From Pelecanus crispus (Eukaryota > Chordata > Aves > Pelecaniformes > Pelecanidae), in the NCBI RefSeq assembly GCF_030463565.1, contig NC_134643.1, positions 76,319,721 to 76,383,720 of the forward strand: 64,000 bases of DNA. The letters are read 5' to 3'. This document shows, one piece after another, positions 48,668 to 63,152 of the stretch. A program made the translations under genes and the position numbers. How positions within the stretch are numbered: the first letter of the stretch is position 1; the number at the start of each line of letters is the position of its first letter. Below the pieces are notes generated by a model. That model worked only from the letters and a program-made list of their open reading frames with translations. It did not search any database and was not told the origin of the DNA.

Positions 48668-51600
48668 AAGCATACTGTAATGCAAACTATGTTCTTGATT
48701 GGGGCTACATATATTTATTCAAAATTAAAAGGTAATAAACATTAATTATTGCAAACATGGAAAACATTGTATACCAAAGGGTGAAGAGGTAGTTATATTT
48801 TGTGAAGTGACACCTGCACATTAGGAATGCAATTAAAAAGAGATCTTCTGAATTATTCAAGCAATTGTCATATTGTGCCTTTCATAAACTGGGATATGAA
48901 GTACTATCTGTAGAGACCTGGCAAACTGTGCTCTTTGGAGCATGAGTCTTCCCTTCAGTCCTGGATAATGTCTAGCCATTGGCATCAGGGTGATTGAGAT
49001 CAAAAGTCTGGCTGAATATTTAGTTAAGTGGAACCCCTGCCCTCGCTTTGATTGCATATTGACTAATTAAGAAATGTGTAATTGGACCATTTTGTGCAGC
49101 CTGTTAGCAAAGCTGGAATAGGCCATCATCTGTTCTATCTGGTCAGTTAAGCAAAAGCCATAGTCTATCTGAAACTACTCCATATAGACGAAATGCAAAC
49201 ATGCCTGATGGTGAAAATCAAATTTATGCTAAAAAGACTGAGATGCAATGTGTATAGTTTGAAGTAATTAACTAGAGGATGGGTAACATGCTCTTGTTGA
49301 AGTGAGTTAAAACAGACCAAGAAGTGGCTTTGTGTCCCTGTTGATCATCGGATGTGTGCTTTGGTCTCTCTGGGCTTGCTAAAATGTCTTCAGCCAAGCT
49401 GTTTAGCCAGGCTGTCTTTGGTGAGCCTGATTTTCTGGAGTTTATCTGCAATAATGCACATGCCAAATTGGCTTTATCTCAGTTAGTGCAAATACATAAA
49501 TAGACGCTGACCTTTCCAAATGTAACAGAGAGGAAGGGAAGGACTAGATCTGGCTGTGAAGTGTCAGTTTGGCCCGCAGGCAAAGAAAGAGGAATGGCTG
49601 CTCTAACTCAACATTTCTATTTCAAATCTAAAGTGACTGAGCATCAATCACTCTCTTTTCTAGGTAACACAAGAGCTGATCCAAGTACAAACCAGTGCCT
49701 TTGCCAGACAGACCCTCATGTCCTTGGGCATTAAAAAAGCCCCACAGATCAATCCCATCCCTGTTTGGGATTTTGGGGATATGAGGGTGTGGAAGTGCAA
49801 ATGTGGTCCAGCTTCTGTGTTGTTGTGGATACTGAGCAGTACTAAAAAAAGTACAAAACCCTGTGGGATTGTTTTGGAGCCGCCTGAGACAAGAAGGGAC
49901 ATGGGGTATTTTCAAGAGGATAACTCAGCCATGAGGGTGTTACAACTTGGAGTGACTTTATATTTGTAAAGCGCTTCAAAGAGCACATCTATTCATTTCT
50001 GTTTGTACCCAGGGCTGTACAGTTACTAACTAGTAAAATGCAAGCCTGTGCATGGAGCAGCCGCTGAGCATGAAAAGGCCACGTCAGGGCTAGAAACACC
50101 AGCAAGGCTGAGCGATGTGGCGGTGGCATGCTGCCTTGCGGAGGGAGGGGACGCTGTGGAAGGGCTTCTGCTAGCAGAGGCAGGGGGGGATCTCGCAGCA
50201 CTGCACACTAGTGCATGTTTCTACTTATTAGCTGCATAACTGAAATTTTCTACCTCAAGTAACATTTTTGATGGTACCTAGAAGTCACAGTTACAGATAA
50301 ACAGGTGTTATGCTGTGGGGTTGTAAAGCATAGAGCAAAAAGGCTGTTCTGAACCCAAAGAGGAAGTGGGCAGTGCAGGCGAAGACAGCCAGAGAGGCTG
50401 TACTACAGCCCTGGGAATTTTATGGGCTTTCTTAGTCAATGTTTGTCTGCTTTACCGGGACATAAGGCTGCTGCTTCATAAGGAAAAAATGTAAGCAGAA
50501 GAATAATTAGAGGAAGTGGTCACAGATGAGAAGCTATAGGAAGAGCGAACTTCTGATGGCTAGGAGTAACTACAGGACATACAAGCTGCCTGGCTGAGGG
50601 TATAAAAATAGAAATAAGAGTTTGTTCTAGTCTGCCCAAAGGCAACACAGTTAGATTTGGTTTGTTTATTGTAGCTTTATATAACTGATAAGATGCTAAA
50701 AGGAGGGTTTTTTTTCCTCGCAGGGGTTTTTCTGGCAGTGCGCTCGTTTACATACCAAGACTTCCACCTACAGGTGCAATGAGACCTTTGCTTCTTTGGA
50801 AGTCCATGTCTAAATCTTGAGTAAGCTTTATCCTTTATATCCTGACCACCTGTTAGCCTTTCTTATTATTTACGAATTTTATTTTTAAGAGTCATCTTGT
50901 TCAGTTTATAGACTTTTTACTGTATATGTGACTATATATTTGAATTATTCAGTGATCAGTTTGCATTGCATTAATTTGCTGTATTCAGTAGTTAGCTTTT
51001 TTGATGGGATACATCCTCTAAAATAGGCTTAACACCAGTACTGGCTTGTTTGAGGCTTAGGCTTGGTTGCATTTCATGCCTGGTACTTGCCACCTGGCAG
51101 AAGAATGAGTAGAAATTGATGGAATATTACATACTTCTGTTTTCATACAGTTGTTGGGTTTCTTGATATGGCTTGTGTAAACTGTACTGGAGCATGGCAG
51201 GATGTCAGATTATGTTCAGAAAGTATTTCACCTGCAGCAAAGACATAGCCCCCCTCTTCTTCCAGGTGTTCCTAAATATGGGTGGAAGTGTGGCTTAGCA
51301 GAGTCTGCAGGCTTGAAGAAAGTCAGGGAAGGTTACACCACTGCAGAAGCTATTAAGAAGGGGTAGCACGGTTACAAATCTTGTAGGAGGATTATATAGT
51401 GACTTTCAAAAGATCCTTTATGTCTTCTTGCTTAGGGGGGAGTGTAAGTCCAGCTTTACATTTAATGAGAAATCTGCTGCATTACAGTTCAGGAATTGAC
51501 TTACATAGCCAGGCACGGTTGATTTAGAGTCCTTGTAACCGGATATGGTGTGGAGGGGAAGGGCTGTGGTTCTCTTCTGGAACAACTTTTATCGTCTGAA

Positions 51601-53959
51601 TGGCTCCCATGGGGCAGGCATTGGCTTCCAAATGACATTTTGGACGTTGGGAAAATAACACAGTAGTGGTTTTCTTACATCAGGATGCATCAGATAAATC
51701 CTGTGATGGTGGATGTGGAGGTAAAGTACTGTTTGACTTGCTGTTGCTCAGATCAAGAGTTCAGGCTGTTTTTTCCTTCTTGATCAACAGAGCTTGATGC
51801 TTTTTCAGAATTTTTAGGGAGAAATTTGACAATTAAATCTGTGCTGCTGATTGTCTACTGGCCAATAACTACCAATCTGAGGTGACTCTTGTGTGTGGTG
51901 GCTGAAGGCGTAGCGTGTAGTGGGAGGCAAAGGCAAGATAACTGAAAGCACTGCTGTCTTTCCAGCTGAAATGAGTCAGGATATGACATTTAACAGCCTT
52001 CTGAATCTGGACTTGTGTAATATAACTGTGAATCCCAAATGAAGGAAGAAATAGTTCTTTCCAGTGTGGAGATGGTGTCTTTTTTTTCTTCTTTTTTAAT
52101 TTATTTTTTAAAGACTGTCTTAGACACTTCTGCGAACCGTAGGCATTTGGGGCTGGTGACAGTTGGCAGTGCTAGCCTACGTATGCTGTGGAGAAGAGCA
52201 ACTTGCATGTACGCCTAAGTGGGTTCACAGGTGATTTGAAGGAGAAATACTTAAGCCCAAAACCATGGCTTAGGCTCACTGGCTTGAGTCCACTCCATCA
52301 ATCCCAGGAAGACTGCTGCAGGGATTCGCAGAATATCTTCATGTAGGGTACGTTATTGCCAGCGTGATTCTGCACACTGTCCTAAGTGAGCCCTTGACCT
52401 ATAAGCTGTAAGTCAGTTACAAAATCCTGTGAGCAGGGTTAGGGTGGACGTTCAATGTTCCTGCATGCCAGCATGGTGGCTGCAGTAGAGCTACCTCAAT
52501 ATTGGCTCATGGAAACTCAGTTTCCAATGGCTGTGTTTTTCTCAGTGTAAAATGTACTGGACTAACGGTCTCCAATTTCAGAAGGCTCAGATGAAAGACA
52601 CTGGGTTCCAGATGATTATTTGATCAGGAGGAAATTACCTGAATTATATCCCAAATATTAGCTCTGTCAGACCTGTAGTGTTCTCTAGGAACTCCCAAGT
52701 CATGCAGGTGCATTTGGATACCTTCATTCTCTGGCATAGGAATTGCGTGATAGGTGAAGAACAAAAATTATACATGGCAGGTGGGGCTGGCTTTTTTGCT
52801 CTGGGAATGTGCCTTTGTTAGGAAGGGGACAGAGAAGTTTTCTTTATGAGTAAATTGTTGTCAATGTGGAGGAGTAAAGTTCGTGATCTGAATAAGCCTG
52901 ATGTGAAACAGCTCTTGGAAGTCAATTCTCTTAATGATAGTGTAGCACCCTTGTCCACCTACTACTGCCCTAACTAGTCATCCTAGCACAAGAGCTATGT
53001 GGCTAAGTGTGAACAGATGAAGTGCATAATTCCTTGCATCCTGTGCTTGAAAAGTGTGGGCTTAGGGTTTTATTTTAAGAAAAGGTCTATATTCATAGAA
53101 CAATTTTAGCACAGGTGTATTACACTGAAATGTGAGTGTGTTGCTGTTTTGTGCTGATGGGGCTATCCAGTCAGCCATTCAGTCAGATAGGGATAAAGGT
53201 ACTATGTAATGCCGATAGACCAATTTCTCATGTGTGTAGCATCTCCTTACTTATGTTTTTATGGGTTGTGACCAAAGTCTCTGCAACCTGTTAAGTCCCA
53301 TGATAATGAGATTTTCCTATGACTGAAGAAGTCAGTGCAGTGAAGGTGACAGTGGTGACACTAGCATTACTGCAACCGGTGGTATGCATGGGCAGGCGGC
53401 TCCCTCGGAGATCCCTCCTTACTCACCTTTACTGTATCATCTCACTGATGTTGTTATATCTAGTTAAGTACATGCCATAGCTAGCTGCAAGTGCGTGCTG
53501 GCGAATGACTAGCAGCCACACGCAGTGAATGGGAGTATGCTTGTTAGCTCCATCTTCTACCTACTGTACTTGGGCAAGAAGCACAAGATATAGAAGAACA
53601 AGGGCTTCAGTTGTTTCCCCTCAATTGAACAATACCAAACCAAGATCAACAAGGTCAAGCTTATTTTCACACTGTTCCCTTTGCACTCAGAAGACTGCAC
53701 AAAGAAACACGTTCAATCGCAACACATAATCCAGACGTACAGTGCTATTTATAATTTTACTTTTACAAAGCTAGGCTTTTAGGGGAAAAAGCCTTGCATC
53801 TGCACATGGGAATTCACTAGGCAGTGCTACACCAAAATACAGGGGCACTGTCAGCTTATTCTGATGGTACCATAGTGAAACCTGTGCAAAGTCATTGTCT
53901 GGAGGGGATACTCAGCGGTCACTGCCCTCTTGCCTCTGTCCTGTGGCAGACAGCTCTAC

Positions 53960-54260
53960 CTGGGCTGTACCTGACAAATATTTATCTAGTAAATTTTTAA
54001 AGCTTTCAGTAATGAAAATGCCACAGCCCACTAGGCAGTCCATGCCAGTACTTTGCTGTCCCTATGTGTAGAATGGATTTCCTGATGTCTAACTTAAAAT
54101 TCCCCCTTGGCTATAATTTAAGAACACTTTTTTCTTTTCTTTTCCACATATGACTGCTACCAAGTCTCCCCACAGTCTTATTCTCTAGGCTAAGCAACCA
54201 TAAATCTTTCAGTCGGATCTTTTTTTCCTAAACCTCTGAATGTTTTTGTTTTTCTAATAG
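53960..54260 (-). mobile_element. Degraded old CR1 LINE 3' fragment
   Basis: The + strand follows the order of the CR1 3' region in reverse complement, with heavy divergence. Blocks resemble the family's CACAGCCCACTAGGCAGTCC, then a block like GATTTCCTGATGTCTAACTT, CTTGGCTATAATTTAAG, and TATTCTCTAGGCTAAGCAAC followed by CTTTCAGTCGG. These correspond to the same segments seen in better condition at 36950-37320. No frame is preserved. It is clearly older than the other 3'-end copies. Confidence 0.65.
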
Positions 54261-54667
54261 TTTGTAAGGAAGATACATAACAATTAACTGTGTGTTGCCC
54301 TCAGAATGTATCCTCAGACTTTCCCTTTGGAGATGGTACAAAACATCAATGCCATATCCTCTGAACTGCAGAGTTTAATGGCACCTTTCTGCTTGAACAA
54401 GCTTGTATTTAGTGTTGCTGATTATTCCTGTAGCTAGAATATCACTGGATGTTGCTACTAGTGAGGCAAACCTAGTGTCCCAACGTACATGCTCATCTTT
54501 TCTCCGTGATAATGTGCACCAGGGATAGAACAGGGAACGGAGCTCAGGTATCTTCTCCTTCCTGGGGTAAGATCTCTGTGTGCTGCAATCACAGCTCTGA
54601 CAGTCTGCATCGGCTAATCTCGCCCATCTCTCCACCTCAGTAAACTGAAAGTACTTTATGTAGCTGG

Positions 54668-54684
54668 AGACAGACAGACAGACA
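54668..54684. repeat. (GACA)n microsatellite, about four units
   Basis: Short tetranucleotide tract with four GACA units in intron 2. No associated gene or element. Confidence 0.9.
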
Positions 54685-57600
54685 GTTGCCAGCAGTGGTG
54701 AGCCTCCTCTCCAGGGGGGACAGCGAAGATTGCATGGAGCTACTATTGTACATCTTTATTTCTCAGTGTATAGAGCCAAGCTGAATTACACATGCCTGCA
54801 GGGCATGAAATAATACCAAGCAACACATTCTCTCTGTTGATGATTTTTAATGAGGCTGTGAATATGACAAGAATGTAGAATGGGAATGTGTAGTGTATTT
54901 GGGTTTTTAGGCTGGCTAATCTATTTGTAGGCTAATTCATTAATAGACATTCCTCCATCCAGACCATCTCCAGCCTTTTCCTCAGTCTAAAACACACTGG
55001 CTTGTCTGCCTTCCCTTCCTTTGCAGCAGGGCTTGACATATGCACAGTGTAGCTTATTATTCAGGAGCAACGCTGCAAATTGAAGTGATGGGACTAGGTT
55101 CAATAGGAGACATTTTAGGTGAAAGGAGACAAGAAATGCAAAGGCTACACAGATCTATTCTATGATCCACTATTGTGCCAGAAGAAGAAATGAGAAAGCC
55201 AAAGATAAATAATCCTTGGTATGAGTATGATGCTCTTTATAGCAATTCCCTCAAGCACTTTACAGTCATTCAAATTCAATGTATGGTGTTACTGCACAGT
55301 TAAATCTATGCCTAGAAATCTCTGGAGACAATTAAAATGAGGGTTTCTGCATGGGGAGTATGTGTGGAAGAAATACTGCAAACTCCCTTTTTCTCATACA
55401 ATAAACAGATATACATGATGAACAGCTATTCTTTTTGCTTAACAGACAAAAAATCAGAAAAGAGCTCTGAAGCCCCTGTGATATTCTGGGCAGTATATGA
55501 ATATAGCAGGCAGGAGGTATTCTCCACCCTACGGTATTAAGCAAGGCATTTGAAAAGCAGGACTACCTCAGTTTAAGCTTGCCAGCACTGCTTTCCTGGC
55601 CCTGGTCTTGGCAGGCTTCTTGCAGTTCCAGTTCCCCAGTTTAGGGTCTGCCCTCCGAGTGGTACCCAGGGCTGGCATCCCCTCATTCTAGCACGGCTGC
55701 GGCTGTGGCTGTGGTTGGCACAAAGGTTGCATTTGTCTTTTCAAGGTAGTTAGTGAGCAGGGAAGTGTGAGTGCTGGATTGTTAAGCACCAAAAGAAGCA
55801 TGGTGGGGAAATGAGTAACAAACTGTGGTGTAAAATAGGTCAACTAAAACCTGGTTACACCAAAGTCAATAGCAACGTTCCAGCTGACTTCAGCATGGCC
55901 AGGACTTAGCCAGCAGTACCCTCCTGCTGAGTACAGTTCTGCTAGGGACATGTACATTTGTTTTTGTGGCTTCTTCCCTGTTAACAAAGAATGGCCTTTT
56001 TTAACATTCCTTGGCCTTTATGAGCATTTGTTTTCACGTAGTGAATGAGTGATTTATTGTCTTCATCTAGTCTGACTGAAAAATACTTGTTTATATCCCT
56101 TAAGACAGACCCTGAATGAAAAGGCAAGGCAAATTTAAAAGCCAGTCAGATGAGATAAAATCAAGCTTTTTGTCACTGCTACTCCTTGCCCCCAACCCAA
56201 CCGACAACATCCTTTCTGTTACTCATGCCAATAAGTAGGGAATCATCCTTGACTTGATGCTTTGCTGAGTCCTTGCAAACAGGCTATGTGTAAGTCTTGC
56301 AGAATCTTTGCACACTTTTCTACTTCTCCGTCTCTCTCAATGAGCCGATCTTACTCTAAGACAGTTACTTTTACAGGGCAAAGGCTGCCTTTTTTTATGT
56401 GCTTTTGCACTGCCAGGAACCATGGAGTCCGTGTCTGTGTACAAGGATGGTGCATGCAATGGTATGCCACAATGGTGAACAATACTGTATTAAAGTGAGA
56501 TCATCCATAGTCTTGTTGGCTTTTATTTTTCATTTTGTTTTTAAGTGATACAGCGATCCCTGGCATGTTGACCCAATGAAAGAATTGAAATCACTGGCAT
56601 CCTGGTTTCCTGATGTGGTAGTGGGTTTGTTATTTTCTGCAGGTTTTTCTTGAGAGACAATCAGATACAGTCCTCTTCAGGTATGAATTTACCCCAGATT
56701 GTCATCAGGATGCCTGGATAGTCCCCGTGTTTGGGCATTTTGAAATTGAATATCTAGCTACTTGAGAATAGGCCATCTGAGAGATGAGGAAGTTGTAGAG
56801 AAAACCTATGTAGTGATAATTAGCAACGGTCGCTTCTCTTTAAAGTTTGATGTCTGGTCCCACTGGGCACTTGTAAGGCTGAATACTTTTCTGAAACCTA
56901 CTGTTGTGTGAAGCCTACAAAATAACTTTTCCAATGAAGATCAGAAACTTGGTTTTTGTGATTTCAACAGGTCTTCTTTCATCAGAGATGAAAAATGTGG
57001 AGGCAAAGATAGAAAGTGTTCGGGGTGGTTCTACTCCAATGTAAATTAGGTTCTTCCTGCCAGCTTCATTCCTAGCATTTTGATCCTGCAAGGAGCATAG
57101 CTGTAGAACTCCTCATTCACACTAATTAGGTATGCAAGAGATAATACCTGTTTTTATTCTTTTAAATATAAGCTTTCAGCCCTTCTTGCCATTTTTCCAA
57201 GCACTCCAAAAGTTTCATATGCCAGTTACCTCCATCCAATATTACTCTGGCTAACCGTGTAAACTTTATTTTCACACTGATTTGGTTTGTACAATGCATG
57301 TTAATGACTATGTCCCAGTTACTCTTCCTCTTTTCTTTCCCCTACTTCTGAGTACTGCTGGGTCTGTACTTTATATAACTTTGCACTTTATTCTCTTTGC
57401 CAGCTTTAGTTGAGGGTAATATTTGTCTAGGGTAAGGTAATCTGAGAGGCCAGCTTGCCCTGGCAGGGGCCTTAATGTAGTGTCTGTTACTGACTCAGGT
57501 TTGGTGGTTCCAGCAAAGTGCTGAGGTGAGCTGGAGTGAAGGGGATTTGGCATAACACGCTTTCTGTGAGTGTAGCTCTATCAAGTAATTTGACTTGCAT

Positions 57601-59264
57601 ATATTTACAGAAATGTGAGCTTGTAAAAATGGCACCTTGTTACTCAATAGAGCCCCTTTTTTCATATCCCCAAGGTTTATCTTCCCACTGACGAAAGCAT
57701 GTTTTCATTCCTGTCATTGCTTCAGAGCACATTCAGCTACAGAAAAGCAAGCTGGATTGTATGTTGCCTTGCTCCTAACTAGCGTTGTTAGCTTAATAGG
57801 GTTTTTTATCATATATTTGTCAAGTGCTAAAATTTTACATGACTGTTATCCTTGCTTCTTCATGGAGCTGACAATGTACAGGGCAGATCAAAATCAAACC
57901 TGATTTACTAAGAGACCTAACAGAGGTCTTGATTTCAGAAATTACATGTTCTCATAATAGGCACTTTCCCTTTAAGTCTGTAAGAGCAAAACTCTGGCTT
58001 GTCAGTTGAGACAGCATCTTTCCATGCCTAAGCGAAAATTCGAGCTGGTGTCTGACTGAGAGGGGAAAAAAATGTAAAACCAGAGTAAATATACCTTTTG
58101 TCTGATAGCAGCAGAAATTTTGATAACATGGAAGTAAGGTGAACTAGTACATACACTATACTATAGATGTATTTGTGGTTAATCCTATTACAGGTAAGAG
58201 GGTGAGAATAAATCAGTATTTTTCAAAACTCATTCATTCCAGTGTAGTTTTGTGTTGGCTCTTGTCAAAGACATCTGCTACCTACAGCATCCCTTCGGAT
58301 CAGTGTCCCCTTCTCCGATAGAGAAGACCTTTGTTGTCTTTCCTGCTACACGGCACAAAGCAAGTTACCCCCAGACATGAGAAGCTGAGCCTTAGGTTTG
58401 ACACTGTTCAGAGGGAGCCTGGTTCATGACTTCTTAATGTCCAAGTAACTCAGCCTGTCTTTCTCCTGGGTTCCAGCCCAAGCACTGTGTACTGAGCCAT
58501 TACTGACAGGTCCCCAGTCTGCTGCTTCAGTTCTTTATCCTGCTTTCCTCACCACATTTTTGTCTGTGGCTCTGACGTCTCTCCTAAGTAGTCTCCAGCC
58601 CTCCCCACCTGCTGCTGCTATTCCTCAATCTTTATTAGCTTCTCTTTCTAGTTGGCCCCTTAATCACAGTTAGGGGGTCAATTGACTCCCCCATTAAAGC
58701 TTTTTGGGCTGCTGTCATGTTGCGCAGAGTTCGTGCAGCTTATCGTAGACTTTAGAGACGGAGAGTCATCGTAGCGATAAAGATGAGAAGTGTGAATCTC
58801 GTTTTCCACCTGTTTCACAGCAGTGTAACTCTTCTGGCTTCTCTGCTTTATCCTGCTGTGGGGATTTGAATCCTGCATAAAGATGAGACAACCCCCTTCC
58901 ACGTAAGTGCTACTCCATTAGTCCAATACTGGGGTAATTTGCACACCTGAAGTGAAATTCAAAGCATTCTAGAAATGAATTACAGGTTTTCATTGTCATT
59001 TTTTCAACTGTAAAATGATTCGCTCATGATTGGTGTCAGATAGGGGTTGCAGTTGCTTTGCTGTTGCCTATTCCTTTGTTGTCTAGATGTCTCTTTTCCC
59101 CATAGTAATACTGTGTAATAATGTTCTCCTGTTATTCTGATAGCCTTGTTGTGGCTTTGAAGGTATAAGAACACAGATAAAACAAACTTTGTAAGGAGAG
59201 GTAGTATTTTTTTTATTAAAGCAAGATAAGCTTAGCTCTTGTGGGGTGCTTTTTCTCTGCAGAC

Positions 59265-59370
59265 CCCACAGTACAGATTTTACTGTTGTTCTCTCTTTTA
59301 TGGATGGGGAAACAAGCAGTTACCTAAGGTCATTAGGTGATTAGCAGAACTCCAGTTTAATGAACATATA
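59265..59370 (+). mobile_element. MIR-like (CORE-SINE) relic, probable
   Basis: The segment TTTTATGGATGGGGAAAC, then CAGTTACCTAAGGTCATTAG and GTGATTAGCAGAACTCCAG, follows the order of the MIR core. In MIR, a 'bring down to zero, gauge, GAGGAAACTGAGG' block is followed by AAGGTCAC, AGCTAGTAAGTGGCAGAGC. The copy is degraded and shortened. MIR relics this old are known across amniotes. The call is from recalled consensus and would need a profile search. Confidence 0.5.
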
Positions 59371-62314
59371 TGATATCGGTGATATGTTTGGTTTGCCATG
59401 TCCAAAGGAAACAGGGCACAGCTCATAGACGTTTTTAATGCTCATAGGAGGTTTTGGTCCATTTTGTATTTGCTTGATCTAAGCCACTGAGCTTCCAGTC
59501 TTGTCCAGTGGTAACTCAGTAGAGAGTAAAAGAGAGCTTCAGAAGGTTCACTGGCCTGAAGAAGTTTTTTTTCCTTTCAGATTGGTGGAATTTAAGCTCA
59601 TCTCCTATGCTTGATGCACTAACATCTGAAGTTGAACTAGCTAGTTGCTAAATTACATCAAGCAACGTAAAGTCAAAACAGGCAGGGTACTTACTAATCA
59701 CAGGCAATATAAGGCAAAACGATGATCCTGCAGGAGGACTACACATGTCAGTCAGGAGTTTTGATTAGTTGGGGTTTACCTAACTTCAGCTGAATTATGG
59801 CTTTCTTTACTTTAATCCTCCAAAATGAGAATCTTGTTGCTGATCCTTATTTTCTGAATTTTCCTGCAGTGGGAAGTTCTCCATTATGGCATTGCACTAT
59901 TTTTGTAATGATGTTTTTCTTGCATGTCTGAACATGCAGTATCCCCTCTTGTTAGCCCTCTCCCCAACCCGTTATTTAAGAGTATGGACGCACAATTCCT
60001 TTCAATTCCTATCAATTCGTTTCTTTTGCTCTTCCCATTTGTTTCTATGTGACTTTTTGATCTTTTTAGATCACAAAACTATCCTGATTCCATTCTCAGT
60101 TAACATGTTGTGATGACATTTGTCTGTGGCATTTTAAATTGAATTTGATATTATTTTAATGCTTTACAGACTTTTGGAAATTGTATAAAATTATTTTGTT
60201 AAATATCTCATTAGTAGGCCAGGTATGGGTCATTTTTTAAATCTCCTTAAAACTTGAGTAGATAAAGAAAATCCAAGATGTGCAGCATTCCTAATTTGAC
60301 AGCAATCCAATCAGTCACTTAAATTTACAGGTAAAAGGGCTGTTAAGAGATTCCTTCCCTCTTCTGGCAAATAGGTCAACATCCCATTTACTGTTGTACT
60401 TTCAAGGAAACTAAATACAGTATAACTTGCAAAAATGTGACAGGTATGTGTGTGGCTTTGATAAGTAGCCTTTCCGCCAGAATTCATGGAAGTTCTCTTT
60501 CAAAAAGCATTTTCTCTGAAATTATGCTTTCAGGGTCTTTTTCATTTCACTAACATATGCCTAACTACCATTTACTGACAGTGCACTCCAAATTCCTGTC
60601 AGAAGGAGTAAATTTAAAAAACATGGTTTTGTACTTTAGAATTTGTCTTTTGATTGCCATATCTTTATGTTTTGCCTTCAACAGATGTCTAGCTACTTAG
60701 TCAAGGGAGAAAAAAGCTGTCTCTGAAAAAATGATGAGCTGAGTAAAAATGATTTTTTTTTTTTACTTTGGCGGTGTGTTAAGAGCAGTTTACACTGTGC
60801 TTTGATATTCTTCCCACTCTTTTGGGAGTTGTTGAGAATCATTTGTGATAGTTTCGTTTGAATGGGTAATAGGAACTTTAATTTGAGGGAAGGAACAGAA
60901 AATAAATCAGTTACGATAGAGGCTATATTGCAGCCTATAGGTTCTCTGGAGTTTGGAATCCCCATTGCCTGTGCTTGGAGCACCATGAAAGGCGGCTGGC
61001 AGATGAGATCCCAAGCATATGTATGATGATGATTGTAATAACTATCGGCCACATGTACTTAATACCTGTCTTCAGATAATTTGACACCTGCAGGTGCAAA
61101 GTGCTTTGTGTCATTATCTCTAGTGCAGCAGGCTTAAAGGCAGCAGGAACCCTTATGACCCAGTCTGACCTCCCGAGTAACTCAAGCTGTAGGGTTGCCT
61201 CTGGTGATTTCTCAGTCTAGGACAGTAGCGCTGCTTCAGCTGCAGCATGTTAGTGCTACAAGGCTGCAGTTACTGTGCTACAGCACAATTGCTGCATCTG
61301 GATACAAAAGAGTCCTTATGATGGAGCATTTACCATACGCCAGTAATGAGTTCCAGTAACTCATTATTGCATCCAAAATATATCTTATTTCCACCATCCC
61401 CAGAAGTACAAATGTGGGAATGGAACTGCTGACTTTGCACGTCAAACTATACAATACCAAAATACATCACTATAGCTTCAAACATTGATTTTTAGGAAGT
61501 TTGCTACCTAGGTATACTGCGCAGACAAGACATATAAAATGTTTTACCTTACAAATCATTGATACACATGAACAATCAAAACACAAATGAAATATAACAC
61601 ACACCTTGATTGCAATCAGAATACTGAGAAATGCTAGCCATTATCCTAAATTTAAAATTCACTGTAGAAAAATATGATTTTATGGAGAAAACACTTTAAT
61701 TTGTATTTCTATCCCCATGGCTACTTGAGCTGTTAATTGAATGATTGAGCTTTTTACTTTTGTGCTTTTGGTTCTTTAAAGCATTGCTCTCGCTGGTCAA
61801 ATGGATATAAATTACATCAGTGTTTAGAGACAATGAAAGTCAGGATCTCTTGGGTGTCCGATCAGCTGTGTAGGATATTACCTCATCTGCTGGGTCAGCA
61901 ATAAGAACTTGCTCTTCTGTTACATTTACTGCAAAATCATTGCAGTATTTTTTTTATTCATTTATGAAGCTTGTTGTTTTAGCTTGATTCATCAAAATTT
62001 TCCCTATTTAATGCTAATTCCCAGCCATTACAGTTTATAATTGCATTTTTGTCAGTATACTCTTGCTTGATAGGTATATGTGTGTGAGATATGAATACAA
62101 AATTGCATAATTCAGCACTTTGGAAGTAACTGACAATATTGTATCTACCAATGAAATGTCTGTGAAAACTCTCCATGGTACGGCTTGATATTTCTCCATA
62201 TATACATGTGTTTCTGGTTAGGAATTACAGATTTTTTTAATCTAAGGTGTGAGCTTTTGCATTAGAGGTCTGCCCTTCATATCACCAGATCTACAAGCCT
62301 TAGCTAAAACTTTT

Positions 62315-62329
62315 CTGTCTGTCTGTCTG
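62315..62329. repeat. (CTGT)n microsatellite, just under four units
   Basis: Short tetranucleotide tract followed by imperfect CTGCCTGTGTGTCT. It lies 250 bases left of the second ERVL-type LTR and shows no link to it. Confidence 0.85.
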
Positions 62330-62582
62330 CCTGTGTGTCTTCATTTTGGAATACTTTCTAGTGCATGGCAGCAGAGAGAAAGGGAGAGATGCTGAGTGCT
62401 GGCTGCCTGAAATCTTGCATCCCACTATGCGATGCTCTTGGAAAGGGTATCTCTTCACGTTTTACTGACCCAATATATGAAACTCCATGGAGCTATTCCC
62501 TGGGCCACTCAGTGGGAAGACGCAGAGAGGTGCTTGTGGAGAAGTTAACTGTACCAAGAGATAGTGGATGTGACTGTGTGCG

Positions 62583-63152
62583 TGTCCTGGTTTCGGCTGG
62601 GATAGAGTTAATTTTCTTCCTAGCAGCAGGCATAGTGCTGTGTTTTGGATTTAGTAGGAGAAGAATGTTGATAACATGCTGATTTTTTTTAGTTGTTGCT
62701 GAGTACTGCTTATGCTAGTCAAGGACTTTTTCAGCTTCCCATGCTCTGCCAGGTACACAAGAAACTGGGAGGGGGCACAGCCAGAATAGTTGATCCAAAC
62801 TGACCAAAGGGCTATTCCATACCATATGACATCATGCTCAGTATATAAACTTGGGGGGGGTTGGCCGGGGAGCAGCGATCGCTGCTCGGGAACTGTTTGG
62901 GTATCGGTCAGCAGGTGGTGAGCAATTGCATTGTGCATCACTTGCTTTGTATATTATTATTATTATCATTATTATATTGTTATTATTATCATTACCATTT
63001 TACTTTATTTCAATTATTAAACTGTTCTTATCTCAACCCAGGAGTGTTTCTCACTCTTACTCCTCCGATTCTCTCCCCCATCCCATCGGGGTAGGGGGAG
63101 TGAGCGAGCGGCTGCGTGGTGCTTAGTTGCTGGCTGGGGCTAAACCACAACA
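62583..63152 (+). mobile_element. Solo LTR, ERVL-type (copy 2)
   Basis: This is a 570-bp LTR with intact TG...CA ends (TGTCCTGG to CCACAACA), flanked by a perfect 5-bp duplication GTGCG at 62578-62582 and 63153-63157. TATAAA is at 62844-62849 and ATTAAA at 63016-63021, so it is in + orientation, the same as ST8SIA1. It is about 94% identical by eye to 5375-5942. Differences are concentrated in the first 400 bases (U3 and the ATT-rich part), while the last 150 bases are nearly identical except the extreme end. No retroviral internal sequence lies on either side. It sits in ST8SIA1 intron 2. The open frames shared by both LTR copies are by-products of their similarity, not genes. Confidence 0.93.

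Noticed and set aside
51960..52000. TTTCCAGCTG-type sequence as the start of ST8SIA1 exon 3
   Set aside because: The downstream translation lacks the expected KKCAVVGNGG-like L-motif and meets stops quickly.
5375..63152. The two similar LTRs as the ends of one 57.8-kb provirus or composite element
   Set aside because: Each LTR has its own different 5-bp target duplication (TCCTG and GTGCG), no retroviral internal sequence adjoins either, and a host gene start lies between them. They are two solo LTRs.
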